Assembly (NCBI RefSeq): GCF_030649675.1
Contig: NZ_JAUTDR010000014.1
Span: 57,390 to 121,389 of the forward strand
Source of the DNA: Haliea sp. E1-2-M8
Lineage (GTDB): Bacteria; Pseudomonadota; Gammaproteobacteria; Pseudomonadales; Halieaceae
DNA: 64,000 bases
Direction: 5' to 3'
Within the stretch, counting starts at the first letter, position 1; each line of letters starts with the position of its first letter. The notes beneath the pieces are model-generated. The model did not search any database, was not told the DNA's origin, and saw nothing but the letters and a program-made list of their open reading frames with translations. Below are positions 50,305 to 58,518 of this stretch, one piece after another. The position numbers were made by a program, and so were the translations under genes.

Positions 50305-51890
50305 CAGAATTCCACGAACAGCCGCGGCATGGCGGCGGCGTCGCCTATGTCAAAGCCAGTGGCGCGTTCGCAGAGCTGGCGGGCGAAACCGAGCTCCGTG
50401 GGGTAGGCGGCATAGACCCGGTACAGAAGGTCGCCGGCTGCGACCGTACTGCCCAGTTTGGCCAGCAGGTCGACGCCGGCGCCGGCGGCCCGGGGCGCAC
50501 CCGCCTGACGGGCGATGCGGGCCAGCTGCAGGTTGTCGATGCCGATAACCGTGCCGGATTCGCCGGCGTGGATTTCGAAGCACAGTGGCGCCAGCGGCGG
50601 GTGTTCCGGGTCAAAGGACTTCGCCCCCTGGGCGGCGATAATATCCTGCATTTTCTGCAGGGCTCTGCCCGAGTCGAGAATATCCCGGGCGATGGCAAAG
50701 CCGTCGCCGCCGCGCACGTCCGGATCAAACTCCAGCATGCGGCCGGCAAGGCGCAGGGCCTTCTGGCGCAGATCATTGGGCGCCTCTGCGTGATTTTGCA
50801 GCACCCGCATCACATCGCGGGCCTCCAGCACCGGGCCGATGCCATTGCCTACCGGCTGGCGGCCATCCGTGACCACCACATCCAGGGTCAGCCCCATGCG
50901 TTTGGCGACGAATTCGAACAGGCGCCGCAGGCGCTGTGCTTCCGGCATGGAGCGCACCTTGGCGGTGGGTCCAATGGGGATGTCCAGGACCAGGTGGGTC
51001 GATCCGGCGGAGACTTTTTTCGACAGGATCGAGGCCACCATCTGCCCCGGCGAGTCGATCGACAGCGGCCGCTCCACCGCAATCAGCACGTCATCCGCCG
51101 GCGACAGGTCGCTGGTCCCGCCCCAGGCCAGGCAGCCGCGATGGGTGTGGACGATGTCCTCGAGCTGGTCAAACGGCAGTTCCACTGTCGCCAGCACCTC
51201 CATGGTGTCGGCGGTACCGGCGGGGGAAGTGATGGCCCGGGACGAAGTCTTCGGGCAGAGCATGCCGTGGGCGGCCACGATAGGCACCACCAGCATCGAC
51301 GTGCGATTGCCGGGGATGCCGCCGATACAGTGCTTGTCCACCACCGGGTGTTCGCCCCAGTTCAGGCGGCGCCCGACATGGCTCATGGCGTCGCTGAGGA
51401 AAAAGACCTCTTCACGGTCCAGTTCAGACTGGTTGCAGGCCACCACGAAGGCGGTCAGCTCGATCTTGGAATAGCGGTGTTCGGCGATGTCGTTGACGAT
51501 GGCGCTGAAGTCTTCTGCGTTCAGTCTTTCCCCGGCGATCTTGCGGTGCAGGGCGGGGATGGAGCTGGCCGGTTCGGCCTGGGAGACCTGGACCTGCTGC
51601 CCCTCACCCAGCCCCAGCAGGGTAAACGCATCTTCGGACAGGCCCAGTTCGTCGCAGCCGACGATCGCAGCGTCATCCACCACGTTGACGCTGGCCAGAA
51701 TCCGGCGGCCGTTGCTGCTCACCTCGACCTTGGCCAGCGCCTGGAAACCCTCCGCCCGGTACAGCTCGCATTCCCGGTGCAGGTAGGCCACGTTTTCGCG
51801 GTAGGTATCGATGCCTACCCGGCGCAGCGCGAGGGTGGAGGCGGCCAGGGCAGCCCCCGCTGCGTCGGTTGCTGGCTCGAGTTTCTTCAT
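50304..51890 (-). CDS. Thymidine/AMP phosphorylase family protein
   Basis: A 528-residue member of the long thymidine-phosphorylase-like family that includes archaeal AMP phosphorylase. An N-terminal about 85-residue extension is followed by the phosphorylase core: [31 protein letters not shown] (phosphate site), [21 protein letters not shown] and PIGPTAKVR. It would cleave a nucleoside or nucleoside monophosphate with phosphate. The length and extension favour the AMP-phosphorylase branch over DeoA (about 440 residues). It follows the anbu stop side by four bases and overlaps the PRPP-synthetase-like gene, so the three form one operon. Confidence 0.85.
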   Translation of the reverse strand: MKKLEPATDAAGAALAASTLALRRVGIDTYRENVAYLHRECELYRAEGFQALAKVEVSSNGRRILASVNVVDDAAIVGCDELGLSEDAFTLLGLGEGQQVQVSQAEPASSIPALHRKIAGERLNAEDFSAIVNDIAEHRYSKIELTAFVVACNQSELDREEVFFLSDAMSHVGRRLNWGEHPVVDKHCIGGIPGNRTSMLVVPIVAAHGMLCPKTSSRAITSPAGTADTMEVLATVELPFDQLEDIVHTHRGCLAWGGTSDLSPADDVLIAVERPLSIDSPGQMVASILSKKVSAGSTHLVLDIPIGPTAKVRSMPEAQRLRRLFEFVAKRMGLTLDVVVTDGRQPVGNGIGPVLEARDVMRVLQNHAEAPNDLRQKALRLAGRMLEFDPDVRGGDGFAIARDILDSGRALQKMQDIIAAQGAKSFDPEHPPLAPLCFEIHAGESGTVIGIDNLQLARIARQAGAPRAAGAGVDLLAKLGSTVAAGDLLYRVYAAYPTELGFARQLCERATGFDIGDAAAMPRLFVEF

Positions 51891-51894
51891 CGTC

Positions 51895-52650
51895 TCAGTC
51901 GTCGTCCCCTAGGACCTCGCTCAGAAGCGGCAGCTTGGCGAAGGCTTCGCGGATATTGTCATCCCAGCTCTGGCGCAGCTTGGCCAGGTAGGGGTGGTGC
52001 TCCTCCAGGGTGAAATAGCGCGCATAGGGTTTGAGGCTGTCGTTGCGATAGTACAGGCACTCCAGCGGCGGGCCCACGGTGGCGTTGGAACGGATGGTGG
52101 AGTCCATGGATACCAGGGCGCAGCGCATCGCCGTTTCGTAGGGCGTGCTTGGTCGCACGATCCGGTCGAGGATGGGTTTGCCATACTTGGTCTCGCCGAT
52201 CTGCAAGTACGGGTACAACTCGGAGGCGGTGATGTGGTTGCCCTCCGGGTAGATCAGGTAGAGGGCCTGGTGATGGCCCTTGATTTGCCCGCCGAGAATA
52301 AAGGTAGCCGAGGCGTTGAAGGAGGGCCCCGCTACCGGCGCGCTGGAAGCGGTGTACCGGGCCTGCTCGGTGACGCTGATTTCGCCGACATAGTCCGCCA
52401 CGTCGGCGACATAGCGGGCCTTGAGGATGTTGAACTTGGCATCTTCCTCCAGGTCGCGCTGGATCTGGGCAATCACCGCCTGGCTGGTGGCCAGGTTGCC
52501 GGCGCTGAGCAGGATCAGGGAGCGGTCGTAGGCTACCGAGAACCGGTGCATCTTGCTGTAGGTGCTGACGCGGTCGGGGCCTGCATTGGTCCGGGAGTCG
52601 GAGCAAAAGATCAGGCCGTCTTCCACGGCGATGGCGAGGCAATAGGTCAT
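51895..52650 (-). CDS. Anbu-type proteasome-related peptidase
   Basis: A 251-residue N-terminal-nucleophile hydrolase of the Anbu (HslV-like) family. The start at 52650 gives [20 protein letters not shown], the typical Anbu opening. After Met removal T2 is the nucleophile, with D18 and K33 in the expected positions for the active site. Anbu forms an open helical or ring oligomer in studied species. It is the first gene of a minus-strand operon with the phosphorylase and PRPP-synthetase-like genes. The ATP-grasp/alpha-E genes it is usually linked to lie on the opposite strand nearby. Confidence 0.92.
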   Translation of the reverse strand: MTYCLAIAVEDGLIFCSDSRTNAGPDRVSTYSKMHRFSVAYDRSLILLSAGNLATSQAVIAQIQRDLEEDAKFNILKARYVADVADYVGEISVTEQARYTASSAPVAGPSFNASATFILGGQIKGHHQALYLIYPEGNHITASELYPYLQIGETKYGKPILDRIVRPSTPYETAMRCALVSMDSTIRSNATVGPPLECLYYRNDSLKPYARYFTLEEHHPYLAKLRQSWDDNIREAFAKLPLLSEVLGDDD

Positions 52651-52787
52651 TGGGGGGGGCTCAGGGTCCATCGGCTGCTACTGCGCGCAAGCATACTGGC
52701 AGCCGCGGATGATTACTACAGGCTGTGGACTTGCGACATTTGTGAGCCAAGGGTAAAGTCTACTAAAAATCAATAGTAGGGGGCGTC

Positions 52788-53408
52788 ATGCGTAAAATTA
52801 TTTCCGGCCTTTCCGGCCTTTCCGGCCTTTCCGGCCTTTCCGGCCTTGTGGGTTTGCTTGCTTCCCAGGCTTCATGGGCAGGAGGGGCGGCAGGAAGCTC
52901 GACATTCACCCTGAACTGGACATCTGGCGCCACTGCAGTACCCACCCTGGGACTGTATGGAACGATAGCCCTGGCGCTGCTGGTGATGGTAGTGATGCTG
53001 CGCGTTATGCGTGACAAGCCCGCGATATTGCGCACGCTGGCGCCAGTGGCCGGCCTGGGGTTAACGCTGGGCGCAGGTCTCTGGGTGCAGGACATCACGG
53101 CGGGGGTTGCTGCCGTACCCAGTATTGGGGCGAGCAGCTGTAACGGCAGCCAGACCTACACGGCTGATGGCCCCAATCCGCCGCCCTGTTTCATCAATAC
53201 CTGCGGTGCCCCGGTGACTGTCAGCTACACGTTCGTCAGTGGCACGGATTTTCAGGGGGACCCTCTGACTGCCGAGCAATGCACGCTGGACTATTTTTGT
53301 TCTGTTCAGGAAGGGGACGCGCTACAGGGCGCCCAGATTCCCAGTGATGGCAAATCCTATGCAACGGCCTACTGCCAGGAAATCTTTAACGGTGTTACGG
53401 CGACCTGA
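52788..53408 (+). CDS. Exported protein with internal IPTL-like sorting segment (midcut-by-XrtH-like)
   Basis: A 206-residue protein with an N-terminal signal peptide (about 1-32, five SGL repeats in the hydrophobic core, ending SQASWAGG). At about 51-75 the text AVPTLGLYGTIALALLVMVV is followed by basic residues. This matches the PTL-plus-TM-plus-Arg plan of IPTL-CTERM signals, which are handled by exosortase H, but in the middle of the protein. A second TM (about 82-100) and a cysteine-containing exported C-terminal domain follow (six Cys). This arrangement fits the family called midcut-by-XrtH. No exosortase gene is in the window. Function is unknown. Confidence 0.65.
   Translation: MRKIISGLSGLSGLSGLSGLVGLLASQASWAGGAAGSSTFTLNWTSGATAVPTLGLYGTIALALLVMVVMLRVMRDKPAILRTLAPVAGLGLTLGAGLWVQDITAGVAAVPSIGASSCNGSQTYTADGPNPPPCFINTCGAPVTVSYTFVSGTDFQGDPLTAEQCTLDYFCSVQEGDALQGAQIPSDGKSYATAYCQEIFNGVTAT
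52803..52847. repeat. 9-bp in-frame tandem repeat in signal peptide, five units
   Basis: Five perfect units of TCCGGCCTT encode Ser-Gly-Leu repeats within the signal peptide core of the neighbouring exported protein. Slippage would change signal length by three residues without a frameshift. Confidence 0.95.
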
Positions 53409-53469
53409 TGGAGCGGTTGCGGGGCTGCGCAAGCTGGCGGAGGATGGTGCTGCTTCGGAATAATCGAAG

Positions 53470-53700
53470 CTACTGACCGAACAACTCTTCGAGTGAACTG
53501 GCCGTCAAAACGTCATCCGTCCAGGTTTCCAGCGTTTCCGCGGAGGCGTCCTCCAGTTTTTGCAAGACCCAGGCAGGGAGTTCACCAAAGCGACGCATCA
53601 GCAGGCGCTGGAGCACACGGCGCCCTCCGTGGCGGCAGCGGTCAGTTTCAATAACCTTGTAGTCGTGGCCCCTGCACACCGCGGTAATAGATGATCTCAT
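53470..53700 (-). pseudogene. DUF4351 C-terminal fragment (Rpn-type nuclease tail), copy 1
   Basis: The last about 50 residues ([16 protein letters not shown], then [18 protein letters not shown]) match the DUF4351 tail of recombination-promoting nuclease/transposase-like proteins. The N-terminal nuclease domain is missing; upstream codons here (53623-53700) do not resemble it. A near-identical fragment lies at 54325-54536. It is not expected to be functional. Confidence 0.7.
53475..53622. repeat. Direct repeat, left copy (DUF4351 tail)
   Basis: About 148 bases here recur at 54330-54477 in the same orientation with only a handful of mismatches. The pair brackets the Phd / broken VapC cassette, which would be lost or gained by recombination between them. 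Confidence 0.9.
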
Positions 53701-53776
53701 TTCCCCGCTAGCGGCTTGCCAATATTTGCTATGGGGCCTAATACAACCAATTAATTAGTCATAAATTGGACTCTCT

Positions 53777-54025
53777 GTGAGCACTGAAACCATCAGCCTG
53801 GCCGATGCCAAGGCACATCTGAGTGAAATTACCGAGCGCGCGGCACGTGGTGAAACCCTGTTTATCACCAAGCACGGTAAGCCTGTGGCACAACTTGTCC
53901 GCCCGGCAGCGCCGCGCAAACCGGTGTCGCTGCCTCTGCTGCGCGCGTTAACCGATGGCATGCCAGAGCAAGTGCAGAGCGCCGGCGAATTTATGCGTGA
54001 GCAGCGCGATAACGCTCGCTATTGA
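53777..54025 (+). CDS. Phd/YefM-family antitoxin
   Basis: An 82-residue antitoxin, GTG start. The N-terminal DNA-binding part reads ISLADAKAHLSEITERAARG, then the family LFITKHGKPVAQLV. The C-terminal part (residues 45-82) would wrap the toxin. It overlaps the toxin-position ATG by one base (TGATG), as in live VapBC-type operons, but the toxin is destroyed. An upstream inverted repeat CCAATT...AATTGG (about 53748-53770) could be an autoregulatory site. Now an orphan antitoxin. Confidence 0.85.
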   Translation: MSTETISLADAKAHLSEITERAARGETLFITKHGKPVAQLVRPAAPRKPVSLPLLRALTDGMPEQVQSAGEFMREQRDNARY

Positions 54026-54289
54026 TGTTGTAGCTGGATACCGACATACCTTGCCGATGCGCTGGCACTGTTCACCACACTAAAGGAAGAAACGTTTAAC
54101 TGCCTGCAAGTCACTGCGGGGGACTTCAATGCGGCGGCTCGTTATGCGGATCAATTCAAAACCGGCCTGCGGGCAGGGGATGCCTTGCATCTTGCCTTGG
54201 CGGCCAACCACGGTGCGCGTCTGGTCACGCTGGACAAGGGGCTGGCCAAAGCGGCCAAGGGGCTGGGGATCAGTAGCGAGCACGTGTAA
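54025..54289 (+). pseudogene. VapC-type PIN toxin, disrupted
   Basis: The start is intact (ATG TTG) but codon 3 is TAG where a Tyr codon is expected, followed by LDT, the PIN opening. About 50 codons are then missing and the frame changes. The C-terminal half is readable in another frame: DFNAAARYADQFKTGLRAGD, then ALHLALAANHGARLVTLDKG, to the stop at 54289. The PIN acidic residues of the middle are gone. The toxin is certainly dead while its antitoxin frame survives. Confidence 0.85.
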
Positions 54290-54324
54290 ACCTCGGGAAA
54301 GCACCATCTCCCGCGCTTTCACCG

Positions 54325-54558
54325 TTACCGACCGAACAACTCTTCGAGTGAACTGGCCGTCAAAACGTCATCCGTCCAGGTTTCCAGCGTTTCCGCGGAG
54401 GCGTGTTCCAGCTTTTGCAAGACCCAGGCAGGGAGCTCACCAAAGCGACGAGTCAGCTGGCGCTGGAGGACACGGCGCTCACCTTGCTCCAGCCCTTGCA
54501 CCAGCCCATCTTTCAGCCCCTCTCGCCGCGCTGAATGGATGGAGCTGATCCAGCACAA
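54325..54558 (-). pseudogene. DUF4351 C-terminal fragment, copy 2
   Basis: A second DUF4351 tail, slightly longer than copy 1: [20 protein letters not shown] and [12 protein letters not shown], to [18 protein letters not shown]. The homologous part stops near 54536, where it abuts the nucleotide-sugar dehydrogenase fragment on the other strand. The nuclease domain is absent. Confidence 0.7.
54330..54477. repeat. Direct repeat, right copy (DUF4351 tail)
   Basis: The same-orientation partner of 53475-53622; differences include GTGTTCCAGC for GTCCTCCAGT after the shared GGAGGC. Confidence 0.9.
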
Positions 54559-54796
54559 GGGCGGGGAGGTGGCCTACAGCGACCCGCACGTGCCCGTCTT
54601 CCCGCCGATGCGCCGCTATCGCTTTGACCTGCAGAGTGTGGAGTTGACACCCGAGGGCCCGGCGGCCTTTGACGCGGTGGTGCTTGCGACGAACCACGAT
54701 GCCTTTGATTACGCGCTGATCAGGGACCATGCCCGGCTGATTGTGGATACGCGGGGGGTGTATCGGGAGGGGGCGGCGCATATTGTGCGGGCGTGA
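54539..54796 (+). pseudogene. Nucleotide-sugar dehydrogenase C-terminal fragment (WbpA/UgdH-like)
   Basis: 85 residues match the UDP-binding C-terminal domain of UDP-glucose/UDP-N-acetylglucosamine 6-dehydrogenases: [17 protein letters not shown], then [14 protein letters not shown] and IVDTRGVY. The NAD and catalytic domains are missing. It begins at the junction with the DUF4351 fragment. A separate piece of the same kind of enzyme lies downstream at 55039-55119, so the order is scrambled. Confidence 0.85.
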
Positions 54797-54890
54797 TCTA
54801 GTTGGTCGGTTTTGATTTGTCCTTGCGGTCTAGTTTGGTCCATGGGCTTGCCTCGCTGAGACTACATTTATTCCCAGGAATAACGTTTTG

Positions 54891-54917
54891 ATGTCAGTCA
54901 TTACCGCCACCTATAAC
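54891..54917 (+). pseudogene. Family 2 glycosyltransferase, N-terminal remnant
   Basis: ATG followed by codons for MSVITATYN, the characteristic GT2 opening strand. At once it runs into sequence resembling the 3' tail of the coiled-coil repeat gene. The C-terminal part of a GT2 enzyme stands at 55837-56244, so these may be the two ends of one interrupted gene. Short match. Confidence 0.5.
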
Positions 54918-55036
54918 TTCTCGCTATTGTCATGGTTGTGCCGATAATGCATGCGTGGCTGGAGTGAACTGGAATCCATGCGCTTTGGTTGCTTGCGCTG
55001 GTTAAAAACGAAAAGCGACTTTCGCGGAGATTTTTT
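54918..55036 (+). repeat. Repeat module tail, copy 1
   Basis: Resembles the 3' end of the coiled-coil gene at 61087-61136 (TTGTGCCG...GCGTGGCTGG). It then has the conserved downstream block TTTGGTTGCTTGCGCTGGTT and the CGCGGAGATTTT block. The same blocks recur at 56462-56548/56811 and at 61118-61240. Confidence 0.75.
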
Positions 55037-55038
55037 CC

Positions 55039-55119
55039 AGGCGCTACGCGCTGCTGGCAGTCACCTACAAGAAGAACATCTACCACGTGCGTGAATCCCC
55101 CTCCGCCATGATCAGTTAG
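55039..55119 (+). pseudogene. Nucleotide-sugar dehydrogenase internal fragment
   Basis: 27 codons read RRYALLAVTYKKN then IYHVRESPSAMIS and stop. They resemble the YKKNVDDxRESPS segment that joins the central and C-terminal domains of UDP-sugar dehydrogenases. It is separated from, and lies downstream of, the C-terminal fragment at 54539, so the pieces are out of order. Confidence 0.6.
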
Positions 55120-55130
55120 GGAACATCTCC

Positions 55131-55781
55131 ATGACCAGAGATGATTTAGAAGTAGTTGCTGACGATCTTCTGTATCTAGCGGAGTGGGGGCCAGAAATCA
55201 CTGAGCGTGAAATTCGTCATGGAAGTGCAGTTTTACGAAGGCTTCTGTTTGAAGGTGTTTACGGCACTGCTTGGCGGGCTATTGGCTGGCCAAAGCAGCC
55301 TAAACTTATTGCAGTCTCGATCAACGAGATCGCTTCACCCGGAAATCTCTCACAAATTGTCTATGCAATCGCTGCGGGAGCCAATTTCCGCGGAATCCAA
55401 ATGGCCTGCATGATGATGAATAAAGGCTCATCGCCAATCGGGAACTCATTGGGTCCACCGTTGCGGGAGAATGGCTATCCTGGCGACAGGGAATTCTCGC
55501 TCAGCGAGTACCTTTCATCTCTTTCAGGCGTCGTTGATGGAAAAACATTCAATCGACGCGAAGTCATAAAGTACATCGCCAACGTAAAAGGCGGAGTTCA
55601 TTTGAGCGCCAAGGAAAGAAAGAGCGAAGCTAAATTGATTGCTAAGCTAGGAAAAATAGAGAAAAAAATCATGGTGCATACAACTGACGGATTGCTCGTA
55701 GAATTCGTAGCGATTGGTCAAGCATTGGGTTGTTCCAAGGATGCACAGTCCTTTATCAAACATGTGCATGAAATGCCCTGA
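55131..55781 (+). CDS. Hypothetical protein, AT-richer orphan
   Basis: A 216-residue protein without recognisable family. No signal peptide or membrane segment. It opens with an acidic helical stretch (DDLEVVADDLLYLAEWG). Its C-terminal third is basic (SAKERKSEAKLIAKLGKIEKK) and ends in VEFVAIGQALGCSKDAQSFI. Base composition is visibly AT-richer than the neighbours, and codon use (AAA, TTA, ATA, GAA) differs, which suggests recent acquisition. It lies between fragments of polysaccharide genes and its 3' end abuts the GT2 fragment. ATG 55131 follows AGGGAACATCTCC. Function cannot be assigned. Confidence 0.6.
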   Translation: MTRDDLEVVADDLLYLAEWGPEITEREIRHGSAVLRRLLFEGVYGTAWRAIGWPKQPKLIAVSINEIASPGNLSQIVYAIAAGANFRGIQMACMMMNKGSSPIGNSLGPPLRENGYPGDREFSLSEYLSSLSGVVDGKTFNRREVIKYIANVKGGVHLSAKERKSEAKLIAKLGKIEKKIMVHTTDGLLVEFVAIGQALGCSKDAQSFIKHVHEMP

Positions 55782-55836
55782 CAAATGCAGGCACAGCGAC
55801 AAAACAAGATCCGACAGCGCAGGGCGTTTATGGGGT

Positions 55837-56244
55837 CTGTGTTATGGCCGCAAAGCGGACACCAACAAGCTGTTGCGCTACTGGTGTGCGGGTGAGTATA
55901 CGCCGGCCCGGCTGCGTCGAGGCTGGATGCCACCGCCCCCCGCCCTGTACGTCCGCAAGGAGTGGTATGAGCGTATCGGCAGCTTCAATACCGGCTATCG
56001 CATCGCCGCTGATTATGACTTCATTCTGCGGCTCTTCTCTCCCCCTGAGTTCAAGGCGGCCTATATCCCGGAGGTGCTGGTTACCATGCGCGTTGGTGGG
56101 GCGAGCAATCGCTCCCTGCGTAATGTGATCAGAAAGTCCAGCGAGGACTACCGTGCCCTGCGTGCCAGTGGGGTAGGGGGGCTGGGCACCCTGGCGTTGA
56201 AAAACCTGAGTAAGTTGGGGCAGTTTTTGCCGCGGCGGGGTTGA
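55837..56244 (+). pseudogene. Family 2 glycosyltransferase, C-terminal fragment
   Basis: About 135 residues match the acceptor-side half of GT2 polysaccharide glycosyltransferases: YGRKADTNKLLRYWCAGEYT, then YERIGSFNTGYRIAADYDFI, LRLFSPPEFKAAYIPEVL and VTMRVGGASNRS. The nucleotide-binding GT-A half is absent. The frame is open upstream into the 3' end of the orphan gene, but only by chance. No plausible start precedes the homology. Confidence 0.85.
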
Positions 56245-56375
56245 TTGCGGGGCTTTCACGGGGGCGGGTTTTGCCGGATTTTGGTAGGTTTTGATGTACC
56301 AATTGGGCGATGGTTTTGCGATGCTGTGGACTGGCCAAGGGGCAGGATCTTGCCAGCGTCTGCAGGAGGGCTATG

Positions 56376-56570
56376 ATGACCACATTGGCGTTTGATTCGC
56401 TTAGAAATGCTCGGAAGCCCGGAGAGGCGGACGGTGGGGCATCCCGTGGCAGCAGGCTGATGCGCGGGCGTGGCTGGGTTGAGCGGGAGCCTTATATTCA
56501 AGCGTTTTGGTTGCTTGCGCTGGTTATAACCGAAAAACGTCTCATCGGCAATATCCTCCCCACCTGCTAA
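56376..56570 (+). pseudogene. Coiled-coil repeat gene, internally deleted (copy 2)
   Basis: ATG 56376 opens MTTLAFDSLRNARK, the same as the gene at 60712. The coiled-coil body is deleted and the frame runs into the 3' flank (GRGWVEREPYIQAFWLLALV). The upstream flank (56275-56375: TTTTGATGTACCAATT, TTTTGCGATGCTG, TCTTGCCAGCGTC) is shared with 60625-60711. It is the second of three copies of the module. Confidence 0.7.
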
Positions 56571-57176
56571 AGTGAATATCGGGACATGCATGCTTGAGTC
56601 TGCGAAAGTGATATAGGGGCCGGTGTGACGGCAATCCCTGAGTATTCGTCATTGGGCTCAAGCGCACCCGCAGGATCGAAGATGAGACGTTGATCGTCGA
56701 GCGATTCCGCGGAGACATTCGTAGCCTGCGGGTGCATGTCCCGCCTTTCCTGGCAGATACCTGCCAGTTGATCTAGTAAAGACCAAAAAAGCGGGACTGA
56801 GTGACTATATCCGCGGAGATTTTGATCGTTTTTGATGACCAATACCGGCGCGCAGGTGAGTTGTTAGTATCCGGCTGCTTTCTGATGTCGCAGCGCAGGA
56901 ATCGTTGCAGTCTCACCATCGAGGGTATTTAGCGCTATACAACTACTGCCTCAGCAATCGATCAGCAGTTCCCGAAACTCTGTATCCATATCAGCAACAA
57001 TCCGCGATCGCCGCGATTTGCCCCGACTGAGCACTGGTCGAAGAGACCGCCGAGTCCCGTGGCGGCCCTCACGAGACGGTCAGAAAAGCGGCCAAACTCG
57101 CGGACAAAAAATTCTTTCTATTTTTATATGTCTATGATTTTAAAAAGAATATAGAATTATCGAAACGGACGAAATA
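56571..57176. other. Intergenic: repeat-module end and AT-rich promoter region of fic
   Basis: No supported gene. A block at 56811-56850 (CGCGGAGATTTTGATCG...TTGATGACCAATAC) repeats the end of the module seen again at 61198-61235. A minus-strand stretch near 56955-57020 ends in an open reading (MDTEFRELLIDC then stop) too short to identify. From 57107 to 57176 the sequence turns strongly AT-rich just before the fic GTG and is the likely promoter. Confidence 0.5.
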
Positions 57177-58436
57177 GTGGACAAACTAGTGGCCACATCA
57201 GGGAACGGACAAGCAGGGAAGGCAGCCGGTGAGGAAGCTCGGGATCGCGAGGAGAGCACGGCGCTCATGGAGCCGCTCTTCTTGGGTGAGGCATCGCGCC
57301 ACAGGACGGCGTTGTCCGACCTTGCCCTGGAGCTAACCGCGCAATCGACCCGTTTGCGCAGTGAGCTGCCGGACAGTATTGCGGCCGCACTCGCCACACT
57401 CGTTCGTGCCATGAATTGCTATTACAGCAATCTCATCGAGGGGCATGACACGCATCCTGTCGATATCGAGCGCGCTCTCGCCAACGATTTTAGCGCCGAA
57501 CCGGAGCAGCGGAACCTGCAACTCGAAGCTAGGGCACACATCGCTGTCCAGACCTGGATTGATGAGGGCGGGCTCGCGGTAGGGCGGGCGACGACAGAGC
57601 AGGGTGTTTGCGAAATACATAGGCGCTTCTGCGAACACCTCCCCCCGGCGTTACTCGTCGTGGAAGACATGAAGACAGGCGAGGCGCTTGAGATGGTGCC
57701 CGGCGCTTACCGCACGCGAGATGTTCAGGTCGGCCAGCATATGGCCGTTAGCGCAGGCGCCGTTCCGCGATTCATGAAGCGTTTCGAACAAGCCTATCGC
57801 ACTCCTGGGAGGCTCGATCGTATCTTTTCTGCTGCGGCCGCACATCACCGGCTGTTGTGGATACACCCCTTTCTGGACGGCAATGGCCGGGTCGCGCGAC
57901 TTATGTCACATGCGCTCCTGCTCGACTCCCTGGACACCGGCGGTTTATGGTCCGTTGCACGGGGTCTGGCGCGCGCCGAGGGCACCTACAAGCAGCATTT
58001 GCAGGCTTGCGATTTGCAGCGCCGCAATGATCTTGATGGCCGCGGCAATTTGAGCGAAGAAGCCCTGGCTGAATTTACGCGGTTCTTCCTTGAAACCTGT
58101 ATCGACCAGGTCAGTTTTATGCGTCGCCTGATGGAGCCGGACCGTCTCCGGGACAGGATTCTTCTATGGGCGGAAGAGGAAGCACGCGGCGGACGCATCC
58201 CCGGCAAGTCCAGGGAACTGCTGGGCGCGCTGCTCTATCGCGGCGAGGTGCCGCGTGGTGAGGTCGCGGATATCGTTGTGGCGAGCCCAAGAACGGCGCG
58301 CAGGGTGGTGTCGGAGCTTCTCGACCGGGGAGTTCTGCAGTCGGTATCAGCGCGTGCGCCTGTTCAGTTGCGTTTCCCCGCAGAACTCGCCGGACGCTGG
58401 ATGCCGGGCCTTTTCCCGGAGCGGGAGCGAAAGTGA
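57177..58436 (+). CDS. Fic family protein (putative AMPylator), class II
   Basis: A 419-residue Fic protein that would transfer AMP (or another nucleotide part) to a target hydroxyl. The Fic motif HPFLDGNGR is at residues 230-238, complete with the catalytic His. An N-terminal inhibitory helix motif S-x3-E-G (S84...E88-G89 in YYSNLIEGHD) marks a class II enzyme, self-inhibited by its own helix. The C-terminal about 75 residues (LLGALLYRGEVPRGEVADIV) form a winged-helix-like domain. GTG 57177 follows an AT-rich leader. No separate antitoxin gene is adjacent, consistent with the built-in inhibitor. Confidence 0.9.
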   Translation: MDKLVATSGNGQAGKAAGEEARDREESTALMEPLFLGEASRHRTALSDLALELTAQSTRLRSELPDSIAAALATLVRAMNCYYSNLIEGHDTHPVDIERALANDFSAEPEQRNLQLEARAHIAVQTWIDEGGLAVGRATTEQGVCEIHRRFCEHLPPALLVVEDMKTGEALEMVPGAYRTRDVQVGQHMAVSAGAVPRFMKRFEQAYRTPGRLDRIFSAAAAHHRLLWIHPFLDGNGRVARLMSHALLLDSLDTGGLWSVARGLARAEGTYKQHLQACDLQRRNDLDGRGNLSEEALAEFTRFFLETCIDQVSFMRRLMEPDRLRDRILLWAEEEARGGRIPGKSRELLGALLYRGEVPRGEVADIVVASPRTARRVVSELLDRGVLQSVSARAPVQLRFPAELAGRWMPGLFPERERK

Positions 58437-58518
58437 AGGAGTGGAACGTTCGCCATCCCTGAACTGATTAGACGATAGACAACCTGCAGCAGTTTTTGCC
58501 GCACACAAGGACTTAATT

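Noticed and set aside
49411..52650. Archaeal-type Rubisco nucleotide pathway
   Set aside because: No ribose-1,5-bisphosphate isomerase or Rubisco gene in the window; only the phosphorylase half is suggested.
52763..53098. Minus-strand frame with repeated Pro-Glu-Arg motif
   Set aside because: It is the antisense reading of the SGL repeats and signal peptide of the plus-strand exported protein.
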